DNA of 64,000 nt from Bauldia sp. (GCA_026126065.1 JAHCJY010000001.1:620001-684000), one strand, 5' to 3'; shown: positions 27,369 through 38,266, counted from the first letter of the stretch. Notes: generated by a model not told the origin, from the letters alone. A program made the numbers and translations.

Positions 27369-27797
27369 ATGCCCGATCCGCTGGTCGGAACCTGGAAGCT
27401 GCTGAGCTGGCGGAACGAGGAATCGGACGGGACCGTCACCTACCCGATGGGCGCGGACGCTGTCGGCTTCCTCATCTATTCGGGCGATGGCCACGTCTCG
27501 GCACATCTCGCCAAGCGCGAGCGGCCGCACTTCGCGCATGCCGACATGGTCCGCGGCACAGCCGCCGAGAACACGGCGGCGATGACGAGCCACATCTCCT
27601 ATGTCGGCACCTACGAGTTCCGCGGCGATACGGTGGTCCACCATGCCGTCCTGTCGTCCTTCCCGAACTGGAGCGGCACCGATCAGGTCCGCCGCGCCAC
27701 GTTCGACGGCGACACGCTCCTGCTCTCCGGCGCGCCGATGTCCTTCGAAGGCAGGACCATCGTGGCGCATGCTCTCTGGCAGCGGGTTGCGCGCTGA
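27369..27797 (+). CDS. Lipocalin-like domain protein
   Basis: This 142-residue protein begins PDPLVGTWKLLSWRNEESDG, the opening strand and Trp signature of the Lipocalin_5 family. It continues with alternating strands (FLIYSGDGHVSAHLAKRERP, YVGTYEFRGDTVVHHAV) expected of a beta-barrel. No signal peptide is seen, so it is likely cytoplasmic. The ligand is unknown. It stands alone between ppa and the convergent efflux gene. Confidence 0.8.
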   Translation: MPDPLVGTWKLLSWRNEESDGTVTYPMGADAVGFLIYSGDGHVSAHLAKRERPHFAHADMVRGTAAENTAAMTSHISYVGTYEFRGDTVVHHAVLSSFPNWSGTDQVRRATFDGDTLLLSGAPMSFEGRTIVAHALWQRVAR

Positions 27798-27875
27798 TCC
27801 GCATGGATCGGCGCAGACGCCAGGAAGGGCGCCCCGGTCGCCCGGGACGGCCTTCCGAATTCCCGGGGCCGTCGG

Positions 27876-30302
<2,427 letters not shown>

Positions 30303-30338
30303 TTTGACAGGCTCCTGGCTCCGGCAGACATTTGTGCC

Positions 30339-30596
30339 ATGAACGCATTTACGGCGATCGTCCCCGAGCATCGGTCCAGCTACGGCCCGGCATTCGACGT
30401 CAACGACTATCGCTCGCCTGACAGCGACCTCTGGATTGCCGAGGCGGATGCCCTCCCGGTCGCGACGGAGGAGCGCTCACTCGACCTCCTGATCGCCCGC
30501 GTCTGGGAGATCGCCCCGGAACAAGCGGAGCTCAACGGCCACCTAGGGCGGCCGCTCAACCCCCGCTTCGTGCTCAGGACCGCCTTCGCGACCTAG
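30339..30596 (+). CDS. Hypothetical protein
   Basis: An 85-residue acidic frame (MNAFTAIVPEHRSSYGPAFD) with no recognisable domain, signal or membrane segment. The C-terminal half (LLIARVWEIAPEQAELNGHL) may form a helix. The ribosome site is weak, so it may not be expressed. It stands between the TetR gene and the VapBC module. Confidence 0.4.
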   Translation: MNAFTAIVPEHRSSYGPAFDVNDYRSPDSDLWIAEADALPVATEERSLDLLIARVWEIAPEQAELNGHLGRPLNPRFVLRTAFAT

Positions 30597-30615
30597 TGGT
30601 CTGGTGACCTTGATA

Positions 30616-30635
30616 GTAAGGCACTTCTGCCTTAC
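30616..30635 (+). promoter_or_regulatory. Perfect palindrome upstream of the VapBC module
   Basis: GTAAGGCA and TGCCTTAC are perfect inverted repeats around CTTC. TTGATA (30610-30615) directly precedes it. It lies 46 bases before the antitoxin start, where an AbrB-type antitoxin would bind its own promoter. It could alternatively be a terminator for the gene at 30339, but there is no T-run. Confidence 0.5.
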
Positions 30636-30680
30636 TTCAGTCATCCGTCGAGGTGGGAATCCGATCCCGTGGAGGTGTGA

Positions 30681-30932
30681 ATGAGCCGTCTTACGGTTAC
30701 GGCCAAGGGTCAGGTGACGCTGCGGAAGGATATTCTTCGGCACCTCGGCGTTCGGCCGGGCGAGAAGGTCGACGTCGAGAAGCTGCCTGACGGCGGAATA
30801 GCAGTCCGGGCGGCCCGGCGCTCGGGCAAGATTTCGGACTTCTTCGACATGTTCAAGCAAGAGAACGGCCCGCACCTGACAATCGAAGAGATCGGTGAGG
30901 CAGCGGCACGTGGTTGGGCCGGGGAGCGGTGA
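30681..30932 (+). CDS. AbrB/MazE-fold antitoxin (VapB-like)
   Basis: This 83-residue protein begins MSRLTVTAKGQVTLRKDILR, the swapped-hairpin AbrB DNA-binding pattern, with HLGVRPGEKVDVEKLPDGG following. The C-terminal half would wrap the toxin. GGAGGTG precedes the ATG. Its stop overlaps the toxin start (GTGA), typical of coupled antitoxin-toxin genes. Confidence 0.88.
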   Translation: MSRLTVTAKGQVTLRKDILRHLGVRPGEKVDVEKLPDGGIAVRAARRSGKISDFFDMFKQENGPHLTIEEIGEAAARGWAGER

Positions 30933-31324
30933 AGGTCACCGCTGACACCAACGTTCTTGTCCGAGCGTTTGCCGGGGACGATCCAAGGCAGACCCCCATT
31001 GCCCAGGCAGAACTGGCGGCGGCGGAACTGGTGGTCCTTCCTATTCCAGTACTTTGCGAGTTCGTCTGGGTTCTGACCCAGTCGTACAGAATAGAGCCCT
31101 CCCTTGTTGCCACGAGGCTGCGTGCCATGCTCACCGGAGCGAACGTTCTCGTTGACCTTCCCGCGGCCGAGGCCGGCCTCGCCATGCTGGACGCCGGCGG
31201 TGACTTTGCCGACGGAGTGGTGGCCCACCAAGGCCGGTGGCTCGGCGCCGACGCATTCCTCACGTTCGACAAGAAAGCGGCGCGGCTTCTGCGTTCCAGA
31301 GGTGAGACTGTCCGCCTCCTTTGA
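30929..31324 (+). CDS. PIN-domain toxin (VapC-like)
   Basis: This 131-residue protein starts at a GTG coupled to the antitoxin. It begins KVTADTNVLVRAFAGDDPRQ with Asp6 of the PIN active site, then Glu in PVLCEFVWVL, Asp in GGDFADGVVAHQG and a final Asp in FLTFDKKAARLL. It is a likely endoribonuclease toxin. The partner differs in fold (AbrB) from that of the other PIN toxin here, so the two modules are unrelated by recent duplication. Confidence 0.88.
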   Translation: MKVTADTNVLVRAFAGDDPRQTPIAQAELAAAELVVLPIPVLCEFVWVLTQSYRIEPSLVATRLRAMLTGANVLVDLPAAEAGLAMLDAGGDFADGVVAHQGRWLGADAFLTFDKKAARLLRSRGETVRLL

Positions 31325-31354
31325 TCCGCCGGCTGGCGACGCCACATAGCCCCC

Positions 31355-32371
31355 ATGATCCCATTCTCGATCCTCGATCTCGCCCCCGTTCCGCAGGGCC
31401 ACACCGTGGCCGACGCGCTGCGAAATACGCTCGACCTCGCCCAGCACGCCGAGCATTGGGGCTATCGCCGCTTCTGGCTGGCGGAGCATCATGGCATGCC
31501 GGGCATCGCGAGCGCGGCGACGGCGGTGGTCATCGGCCATGTCGGGGCCGGGACGAAGACCATCCGCATCGGCGCGGGCGGCATCATGCTGCCGAACCAC
31601 TCGCCGCTGGTGATCGCCGAGCAGTTCGGCACGCTGGAATCGCTGTTTCCGGGCCGGATCGACCTCGGCCTCGGCCGGGCGCCGGGCACCGATCCGGCGA
31701 CCGCGCATGCGCTCCGGCGCACGCTCGAAGGCGATGTCGATTCCTTCCCGCAGGACGTGGTGGAGCTCGCCGGCTATTTCGGGCCCGACGAGCCGGGCCA
31801 GCGCGTCCGCGCCGTGCCCGGCGCGGGCCTGAAAGTGCCGCTCTGGATCCTCGGATCGAGCACCTATGGCGCGCAGCTTGCCGCCATGCTCGGGCTTCCC
31901 TATGCCTTCGCCTCGCATTTCGCACCGGCGCAGATGATGGACGCGATCGCGACCTATCGCCGGCTGTTCCGCCCGTCGGGGCACATCGAGCGGCCCTATG
32001 TGATGCTCGGCTTCAACGTGTTCGCGGCGGAGACCGACGAGGAGGCGCAGCTCCTTGCCACCTCGATGCAGCAGGCCGTCATCAATCTCCGCCGCGGGAA
32101 TCCCGGCCTCCTCCAGCCGCCCGATCCCACCCTCGAGGCGAGTCTCACACCGCACGACAAAGCGATCCTGTCGAGCTTCCTTGCGGCATCCGCGATCGGA
32201 TCGCCGGAGACGGTTCGGAGCGCGGTGGCGGACTTCATCGCGAGGACCGGCGCGGACGAACTGATCGTCGCCTCGCAGATTCACGACCACGCGGCGCGGC
32301 TTCGCTCCTATGCGATCCTTGCTGGCGTCCGCGATTCGCTGGCCGCGGAATCCGCGGGGGCTGCCGCGTGA
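31355..32371 (+). CDS. LLM-class flavin-dependent oxidoreductase
   Basis: This 338-residue luciferase-like monooxygenase of the MsnO8/YhbW type has a TIM-barrel fold. Signatures are [40 protein letters not shown] and [14 protein letters not shown]. It uses FMN or F420-like reduced flavin with an unknown substrate. Its stop overlaps the next gene's GTG. Confidence 0.92.
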   Translation: MIPFSILDLAPVPQGHTVADALRNTLDLAQHAEHWGYRRFWLAEHHGMPGIASAATAVVIGHVGAGTKTIRIGAGGIMLPNHSPLVIAEQFGTLESLFPGRIDLGLGRAPGTDPATAHALRRTLEGDVDSFPQDVVELAGYFGPDEPGQRVRAVPGAGLKVPLWILGSSTYGAQLAAMLGLPYAFASHFAPAQMMDAIATYRRLFRPSGHIERPYVMLGFNVFAAETDEEAQLLATSMQQAVINLRRGNPGLLQPPDPTLEASLTPHDKAILSSFLAASAIGSPETVRSAVADFIARTGADELIVASQIHDHAARLRSYAILAGVRDSLAAESAGAAA

Positions 32372-32646
32372 CAAACCCTACGCTGGAGTGGACGCAGGAG
32401 GAGCGAGCGGGCGTTCCGCTTGCGGAGTTCGTCGGCCATGCCGGGGCGATCGAGGCGGGGCGCGTGATGTATGACGGCTCGAACAAGTTCTGGGTCTGGT
32501 CGAGCGCACTCGCCGACGATGCCTGGGGCTACGGCACGACGCGCGAGTCGGCGCAGGCCGGCTTCGAGGCCTGGCTCCGCACCTGGCTCGGCAATTTCCG
32601 GTCCTTCCTCGCAGACGGCGGCGGATCGGATTCGTCGCCTTCCTAA
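32368..32646 (+). CDS. Hypothetical protein coupled to the LLM oxidoreductase
   Basis: This 92-residue protein starts at a GTG inside the preceding stop. It is rich in aromatic residues ([20 protein letters not shown]) and ends in a Ser-rich tail. No signal or known domain is seen. Translational coupling suggests a functional link with the oxidoreductase. Its stop overlaps the convergent gene's by four bases. Confidence 0.6.
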   Translation: MTNPTLEWTQEERAGVPLAEFVGHAGAIEAGRVMYDGSNKFWVWSSALADDAWGYGTTRESAQAGFEAWLRTWLGNFRSFLADGGGSDSSPS

Positions 32647-33755
32647 GGCGTCGCCAGCGTCATGAACCGCTCGGTGCCGATCTCGGCGATGACGTCGGCC
32701 TGGCCGTCGACCTCGTCCATCACCCGCGCCGTCGTCTCCACCAGCGCCGCGGTGATTTCGCCGGTCTTCCTCGCATAGACGGCCATGCCCTCCGGCAGGG
32801 TCAGGCCCGTGTCGCGGGAGTGCGCGAGGATGTGGCAGAAGATCCGCGCGTTCTGGAGCGCGGCCGAGGTGCCCCAGCCCGTCTCGTAGTGGATTGTTGC
32901 GAACGCATCGCCCACGAGGGCGACGTTGCCGGAGGCGGCAGTGGCGCAACTGGTGGCGCGGAATTTCCGCCAGCGCGATGAGCCGACGATACGATGTCCG
33001 CCGAGACCTTTGGCGAAGAAGCCGTTGATGGTCTCGAGCGCCAGTGTCGAGAGGCTGCCGTCCGCATCAAGCATGCCCGGTCCGTCGAGCATCCCCGACA
33101 GGCCGGCGCTGTGCGTGATGATCGCCGAGCATTCATCCTTCGCATGGGGGTAGGCGGTGATGCGGACCAGTCCCTGCCCGGGCAGGTAGATGTAGCCGAA
33201 CACGAACTGCTCCAGCCTGCCGGTCAGCTGGAGCCAGGCGTAGCGCGAGGTCGCCTCGCGGATCGTCGGCTTGAACTCTTCGGCGAACGTCGATCGGACG
33301 ACGCTGCCGGCGCCGTCGGCGCCCACGAGGACATCGCAGGCCGAGCGTTCGGTGCGGACCCTGTCGGGCGTGATGTCGGTCCGGTACTCGATCCTGACGC
33401 CCTCGTCGGCGGCCGCCCGGCGCAGCTTTGCCACGAGTTCGGAGCGACGGACGCCCCAGTAGTCGACCTCCTGGATGCGTTCCTCCTCGGCGAGAGGGCC
33501 GCCCGCGCTGCCGGCGAACACGCGCGTGGTCGTGCTGATGGGCATGCCGTAGGCGCCGCCATCGACGAAGTCGCCGAGGCCGATCAGGCGCATCTCGTCG
33601 CGCGCGAAGGAAAGGAGCGCCACGCCGAGGCCGGGCGTCTCGTGTTCCTCGGCCCGTTCGAGGATCGTCACGTCGGCATTGAGGAACCGGCGGAGATGGA
33701 TGGACGTGTTGAGGCCGGCGGCGCCGGCGCCGATAACGGTGATCTTGAGCGGCAT
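32643..33755 (-). CDS. FAD-dependent aromatic monooxygenase-like protein
   Basis: This 370-residue flavoprotein has a Rossmann GAGAAG at residues 9-14, a DG-type motif in DVLVGADGAGSVVR and the GD motif in NVALVGDAFATIHY, the three signatures of class A (PHBH-like) monooxygenases. Sequence style is close to styrene monooxygenase or the first domain of anthraniloyl-CoA monooxygenase, but the substrate is unknown. The ATG at 33755 places the Rossmann strand right after the start; the GTG at 33785 is rejected. Confidence 0.85.
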   Translation of the reverse strand: MPLKITVIGAGAAGLNTSIHLRRFLNADVTILERAEEHETPGLGVALLSFARDEMRLIGLGDFVDGGAYGMPISTTTRVFAGSAGGPLAEEERIQEVDYWGVRRSELVAKLRRAAADEGVRIEYRTDITPDRVRTERSACDVLVGADGAGSVVRSTFAEEFKPTIREATSRYAWLQLTGRLEQFVFGYIYLPGQGLVRITAYPHAKDECSAIITHSAGLSGMLDGPGMLDADGSLSTLALETINGFFAKGLGGHRIVGSSRWRKFRATSCATAASGNVALVGDAFATIHYETGWGTSAALQNARIFCHILAHSRDTGLTLPEGMAVYARKTGEITAALVETTARVMDEVDGQADVIAEIGTERFMTLATP

Positions 33756-33851
33756 CCTGACCGGAGCTCTTGGTTTGTGGCGCACGGGGCGCAGGCTTCG
33801 GCGAAGCTAGCTGCCGGGCCGGCCGCTGCAAAGCAGGAACCGGCCGGAAGG

Positions 33852-33877
33852 GGAAGCACGCCCGCAGGCGTGCTTCC
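33852..33877 (-). terminator. Terminator-like hairpin downstream of PQQ dehydrogenase 1
   Basis: GGAAGCACGCC and GGCGTGCTTCC pair perfectly over 11 bases around CGCA, 20 bases beyond the stop of the dehydrogenase gene. Confidence 0.6.
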
Positions 33878-33896
33878 GATTTCTGAGTGAAGACCG

Positions 33897-35813
33897 CTAG
33901 TTCGCGGCGACCGTGTCCGGCAGCGCGAACACGTAGAGCGTCGAGCCGGAACGACGGTACCGGTTCGCGTTGTCGGGGGTCGCGTCGAAGGCAACCGGCG
34001 TGTTGGCGGCCGCCGACGACGCGATGATCGCGACGTACTGCTTTCCATCCGGCCCGATGTAGGTGATCGGCGTCTGGTTGAACCGCGAGCCGGTGCGGAA
34101 CTCCCACACGATGTCGCCGTTCGTCGCGTTGATGCCCATCATGGTGCCGTTGTGGTTGCCGCCCATGAACAGAAGGTCGCCGCCGGTGGCCATGACGGGG
34201 AGCGAGTTGCCCTGCGTCCAGGGTATGTTCCACGCCTGCGTCGAGGTGGCGGGGTTGTTGGCCTGGAGTTCGCCCGTGTGTGCCACGAGGCTGCCGTCCT
34301 GGCCGGTCCGCGGCACTGGTGCCTGGCCGACCAGGACGCGGAGGCGGTAGGCCTCGCCGGGGACGTATTCCTGGTCCTCCACGTACATTCGGGCGCAGGT
34401 CGTCGAAGTCGAGGTGTAGAGGAGGCCGGTCCGCGGCGACCACGCGTCGTTCTGCCAGTTGCGGGCCGCGATGCCCGGGCACCACGCCACTTCCGTACCG
34501 CGGTAGTCGGGCGGCGTGGTCTGGCCGGGCTGAAGCACGCCGACCTGCGTGTAGCGCTCACGGTCCTCGCGGTCGGTGAACATCCACTTGTCGATGTTGT
34601 ACATGAGACGCCCGGTCTCCATGTCGACGCCGAAATCGAGGTCGACATAGCGGAAGTGCCACGGCTCGGTGAGGAGTTCGCCCGTGGCGCGATCCCAGAC
34701 GTAGAACGTGCCGTTGCGGGCGGCCTTGATCGCCGTCTCGCGCATCTCGCCGTTGATCTCGATGTCGACGAGCGGCGTGATGAGCGGCTGGTCGAGGTCC
34801 CAGCCGTCGGCCGGGACGATGTTGTAGGCCCAGATCAGTTCGCCCGAGGTGGCGTCACGGGCAAGCTGCGACGCGCACCAGTTGTTGCGGTAGTCGATGA
34901 GGCCGCCGTTCTCGTCGAGCGTGACGATGCCCCGCTCGCGGCGATAGTCCGGGTTCCACGGACCGCAATTGCCGGTCGAGTAGTGGAGGAGGTTAAGCTC
35001 CGGATCGTAGGTGAAATAGCCCCACACCGTGCCGCCGCCACGACGCCAGCTGTCGCCATACCAGGTCGACAGCGAGCGTTGCTGATCGTCGGGATAGAAG
35101 GTGTTGAACCGCGGCCCGATGCCGACCTCGTTGTCCGGCCCCATCGAGTACATGACCCACTGGAGGTTGCCGTTGTCGATGTCGAAGGCCTGGATCTTGC
35201 CGCGCACGCCGTATTCGCCGCCGGCATTGCCGGTGATGAAGAGGTTGCCGACGACGAGACCGTTGCCGACCAGCGTTTCGCCGACTGCGAGTTCGGCGCC
35301 GACGGAGCGCCACAGCGCCTCGCCGGTCTCGGCGTCGAGGCCGAACACCTGGCCGTCGAGGGTCTGGTAGAAGATCTTCCCCTCGGCGTAGTAGACGCCG
35401 CGGGTCTGGGCGCCGCAGCACGCGACGCGAACCGCCTCCTCGACGTTCATGTCGGGGCGGAACTCCCACTTGATGACGCCGTCCGCGTTGAGATCGAGGG
35501 CGTACACGTAATTGGGCTTCGGCGAGACGATGTACATCGTGTCGCCAACGACGACAGGTGGAGCCTCGTGGCTGTCGAGGATGCCGATCTGCCAGGTCCA
35601 GGCGATCTGGAGCTGGTCAACATTGTCGAGCGTGATCTGATCGAGCGTGCTGTAGTTCCAGCCGGCGTAGTTGACGCTCGGCATCACCACGTTGGCTGGG
35701 TCGGCCTGCAGGGCCAGGACGTCTTCATTCGCGCTCGCCTGAGTGGCGAAGCCCGTGCCGGCAGCGATCGCTAGGACCGATCCGGCAGCCTTGAGCGTTC
35801 TTCCCGTCGTCAT
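33897..35813 (-). CDS. PQQ-dependent alcohol dehydrogenase, XoxF-like, paralogue 1
   Basis: This 638-residue periplasmic quinoprotein has a signal peptide ending QASA (cleavage ~28). It is built as an eight-bladed propeller with the adjacent disulfide Cys132-Cys133 (VACCGAQ) over PQQ. Metal-site residues align with lanthanide methanol dehydrogenase: Glu200 (GGEYGVRG), Asn282 (STGNCGPWN), catalytic Asp339 and, two residues later, Asp341 (GWDLDQP). Asp at that last position is characteristic of lanthanide-dependent enzymes; calcium enzymes usually have Ala or Ser. The ATG at 35813 has GAGAGGGA upstream. No cytochrome c (xoxG) or xoxJ gene is adjacent. Confidence 0.9.
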   Translation of the reverse strand: MTTGRTLKAAGSVLAIAAGTGFATQASANEDVLALQADPANVVMPSVNYAGWNYSTLDQITLDNVDQLQIAWTWQIGILDSHEAPPVVVGDTMYIVSPKPNYVYALDLNADGVIKWEFRPDMNVEEAVRVACCGAQTRGVYYAEGKIFYQTLDGQVFGLDAETGEALWRSVGAELAVGETLVGNGLVVGNLFITGNAGGEYGVRGKIQAFDIDNGNLQWVMYSMGPDNEVGIGPRFNTFYPDDQQRSLSTWYGDSWRRGGGTVWGYFTYDPELNLLHYSTGNCGPWNPDYRRERGIVTLDENGGLIDYRNNWCASQLARDATSGELIWAYNIVPADGWDLDQPLITPLVDIEINGEMRETAIKAARNGTFYVWDRATGELLTEPWHFRYVDLDFGVDMETGRLMYNIDKWMFTDREDRERYTQVGVLQPGQTTPPDYRGTEVAWCPGIAARNWQNDAWSPRTGLLYTSTSTTCARMYVEDQEYVPGEAYRLRVLVGQAPVPRTGQDGSLVAHTGELQANNPATSTQAWNIPWTQGNSLPVMATGGDLLFMGGNHNGTMMGINATNGDIVWEFRTGSRFNQTPITYIGPDGKQYVAIIASSAAANTPVAFDATPDNANRYRRSGSTLYVFALPDTVAAN

Positions 35814-35958
35814 TGTTCCCTCTCTTATGGTGTGAAGCGAGTCTGCAAGGTCCCTTTCATCAGGGCGTTGTCGGCTGCGATTCTTCGGCGCTTGCAGACA
35901 CGCGTGGCCCCGGAGGGCACCGGCGATGAGTCGCCCTCCCTGCCCATCCGGGTGGGTC

Positions 35959-35986
35959 ACCATATCGTGAGGCCACCTAGCGTCAA
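35959..35986 (-). promoter_or_regulatory. Promoter of PQQ dehydrogenase 1
   Basis: On the minus strand TTGACG (35981-35986) and TATGGT (35959-35964) are 16 bases apart. The same boxes and spacing precede paralogue 2. About 145 bases of leader separate it from the ATG. Confidence 0.55.
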
Positions 35987-36006
35987 TTGGCCATTCGCCG
36001 GGCGGC

Positions 36007-36100
36007 TCAGCCGTCGATTGCGGCCCGGGCGCGGCGGAGCATGACCGCGCGTTCCCGTCTTTCGGTCAGCCCGGCGGGCGCGCTGCGAAATTCGCGGGCG
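36007..36100 (-). pseudogene. Remnant of the 3' end of the ECF sigma-factor gene
   Basis: On the minus strand this reads LTERRERAVMLRRARAAIDG then stop, against LTRNERERAIMLRRARTTTG in the intact gene ending at 38267. DNA similarity starts at the stop codon (36007) and fades after about 95 bases. No upstream part of the gene is present. It is a scar carried along when the neighbouring dehydrogenase gene was duplicated. Confidence 0.85.
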
Positions 36101-36103
36101 GGT

Positions 36104-36125
36104 GCCCGGGGCGTGCGCCCCGGGC
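36104..36125 (-). terminator. Terminator-like hairpin downstream of PQQ dehydrogenase 2
   Basis: GCCCGGGG and CCCCGGGC pair around CGTGCG; the stem can extend to ten bases. It lies 18 bases beyond the stop codon and differs in sequence from the hairpin after paralogue 1. Confidence 0.55.
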
Positions 36126-36143
36126 GTTTCCTGTCGGCCGGCG

Positions 36144-38069
36144 CTAGTTCGCGACGACCGTCTCCGGCAGCGCGAACACGTAGAGCGTCGAGCCGGAACG
36201 ACGGTACCGGTTCGCGTTGTCGGGGGTCGCGTCGAAGGCAACCGGCGTATTCGAGGCGGCCGACGACGCGACGACCGCGAGATACTGCCTTCCGTCCGGG
36301 CCGAGGTACGTAATTGGCGTGGAGTTGAACCGCGAACCGGTGCGGAACTCCCACGCGACCTCGCCATTGGTGGCATTGTACGCGCGCATCACGCCCGTAT
36401 CGTTGCCGCCCTGGAACAGGAGATCGGTCGCGGTTGCCACGATCGGCACGGTATTGCCCTGGACCGACTGGATGGCCCATACCGTGGTCCCGCCGACAGG
36501 ATCGTTGGCCATAAGCTGCGAGTTGTAGTCCACCAACTGGCCGTCGAGGCCCGCTCGCGGAGTCGGATTGGTTCCGGCCGCAATGCGCAAGCGATAGGCT
36601 TCGCCGGGCACATACTCGCCGGCCTCCATGCGCAGGACCGAACAACTGGTGTTGGTCACGGTGTAAAGGAGCCCAGTGCGGGGCGACCAGGCGTCGTTAT
36701 GCCAGTTGCGCGCGCTGGTGCCGGGGCAGTAGGCGACTTCCGTCCCGGTATAGTCGGGCGTAGTCGTTCCATCGGCGCGACGGCCCGGATCGGCCTGGGT
36801 ATAGTTCCGCCGATCCTCGACATCGGTGAACATCCATTTGTCGATATCATAGAGGGCCCGACCGGTCTCGAGGTCGACATAGGGTGCAGGCCGGATGTCC
36901 TGATACTCGAACATCCAGGGGGTGTTCAGGATCTCGCCGGTGGCGCGGTCCCACACGTAGAAGATGCCGGCCCGCGACGCCTTCACGGCCGTCTGCCGCA
37001 TTTCGCCGTTGATCTCGAGGTCGATCAGCGGCGTGATCAGGGGCTCGTCGAGGTCCCACATGTCCGCGGGGCTGATACCATAGGCCCAGATCAGTTCGCC
37101 CGTTGTGGCGTCGCGGGCCATCTGCCCGGCGCACCAATTGTTGCGGTAGTCGACCAGGCCGCCATTCTCGTCGAGATTCACCACGCCCCACTCGCGGCGA
37201 TAGTCCGGATTCCACGGACCGCAATTGCCGGTGGAGTAGTACAAGAGGTTGATGTCGGGGTCGTAGGTGAAATACCCCCACACAGTGCCGCCGCCGCGAC
37301 GCCAACTGTCGCCGTACCAGGTCGACAGCGAGCCCTGCTTGTCGTCAGCGTAGAACGGGTTGAACCGTTGACCGATGCCGACCTCGTTGTCCGGGCCCAT
37401 CGAATACATCACCCACTGCAGATTGCCCGAGTCGATGTCGAAGGCCTGGATCTTGCCGCGCACGCCGTATTCGCCGCCGGCATTGCCGGTGATGAACAGG
37501 TTGCCGACGACGAGGCCGTTGCCGACCAGCGTCTCGCCGACCGCGATCTCGGCGCCGACGGAGCGCCACAGCGCCTCGCCGGTCTCGGCGTCGAGACCGA
37601 ACACCTGGCCGTCGAGGGTCTGGTAGAAGACCTTCCCCTCGGCGTAGTAGATGCCGCGGGTCTGGGCGCCGCAGCACGCGACGCGAACCGCTTCCTCAAG
37701 GTTCATATCGGGGCGGAATTCCCACTTGATGACGCCGTCCGCGTTGAGGTCGAGGGCGTACACGTAATTGGGCTTCGGCGAGACGATGTACATCGTGTCG
37801 CCAACGACCAGAGGTGGAGATTCGTGGCTGTCGAGGATGCCGATCTGCCAGGTCCAGGCGATCTGGAGCTGGTCGACATTGTCGAGCGTGATCTGATCGA
37901 GCGTGCTGTAGTTCCAGCCGGCATAGTTGATGCTCGGCATCACCGCGTTGGCTGGATCGGCCTGCAGGGCCAGGACGTCTTCGTTCGCGCTCGCCTGAGT
38001 GGCGTAGCCCATGCCGGCAGTGATCGCTAGGACCGATCCGGCAGCCTTGAGCGTTCTTCCCGTCGTCAT
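36144..38069 (-). CDS. PQQ-dependent alcohol dehydrogenase, XoxF-like, paralogue 2
   Basis: This 641-residue periplasmic quinoprotein is very similar to paralogue 1 over residues 1-280 and over the last ~35, but clearly different between about 370 and 560. The same key residues occur: Cys132-Cys133, Glu200, Asn282, Asp339 and the extra Asp341 (MWDLDEP). The signal peptide ends QASA. The uneven similarity suggests duplication followed by substrate-range divergence or gene conversion at the ends. Promoter and leader are shared in sequence with paralogue 1. Confidence 0.9.
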   Translation of the reverse strand: MTTGRTLKAAGSVLAITAGMGYATQASANEDVLALQADPANAVMPSINYAGWNYSTLDQITLDNVDQLQIAWTWQIGILDSHESPPLVVGDTMYIVSPKPNYVYALDLNADGVIKWEFRPDMNLEEAVRVACCGAQTRGIYYAEGKVFYQTLDGQVFGLDAETGEALWRSVGAEIAVGETLVGNGLVVGNLFITGNAGGEYGVRGKIQAFDIDSGNLQWVMYSMGPDNEVGIGQRFNPFYADDKQGSLSTWYGDSWRRGGGTVWGYFTYDPDINLLYYSTGNCGPWNPDYRREWGVVNLDENGGLVDYRNNWCAGQMARDATTGELIWAYGISPADMWDLDEPLITPLIDLEINGEMRQTAVKASRAGIFYVWDRATGEILNTPWMFEYQDIRPAPYVDLETGRALYDIDKWMFTDVEDRRNYTQADPGRRADGTTTPDYTGTEVAYCPGTSARNWHNDAWSPRTGLLYTVTNTSCSVLRMEAGEYVPGEAYRLRIAAGTNPTPRAGLDGQLVDYNSQLMANDPVGGTTVWAIQSVQGNTVPIVATATDLLFQGGNDTGVMRAYNATNGEVAWEFRTGSRFNSTPITYLGPDGRQYLAVVASSAASNTPVAFDATPDNANRYRRSGSTLYVFALPETVVAN

Positions 38070-38218
38070 TGTTCCCTCTCTCTTTATGGTGTGAAGCGGG
38101 TCTGCAAGGTCCCTTTCATCATGGCGTTGTCGGCTGCGTTTTCTTCGGCGCTTGCGGACACGCGTGGCTCCGGAGGGGTATCGGCGAGGCGTCGCCCTCC
38201 CTACCCAACCGGTGGATC

Positions 38219-38246
38219 ACCATATCGTGAGGTCATCCCGCGTCAA
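38219..38246 (-). promoter_or_regulatory. Promoter of PQQ dehydrogenase 2
   Basis: Minus-strand TTGACG (38241-38246), 16-base spacer and TATGGT (38219-38224), identical in boxes and spacing to the promoter at 35959-35986. The -35 box lies just beyond the stop of the sigma-factor gene. Confidence 0.55.
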
Positions 38247-38266
38247 TTGATCATTCGCCGGGTGAA

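Larger units (their letters stand above)
35814..36143 (-). other. Duplicated leader and promoter region between the two PQQ dehydrogenases
   Basis: This 330-base stretch is a diverged copy of 38070-38360: leader (GGTGTGAAGC, CTGCAAGGTCCCTTTCATCA), promoter and then the tail of the sigma-factor gene (36007-36100), followed by the terminator of paralogue 2 (36104-36125). It marks the joint of a tandem duplication. Confidence 0.85.

Noticed and set aside
30339..30596. The 85-aa gene as a third component of the VapBC module
   Set aside because: It is separated by a palindrome and has a weak ribosome site; no toxin, antitoxin or chaperone feature is visible.
34152..38030. 540- and 642-codon plus-strand frames opposite the PQQ dehydrogenases
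   Set aside because: They resemble each other only because the antisense genes are duplicates. No start signal, domain or plausible composition is seen.
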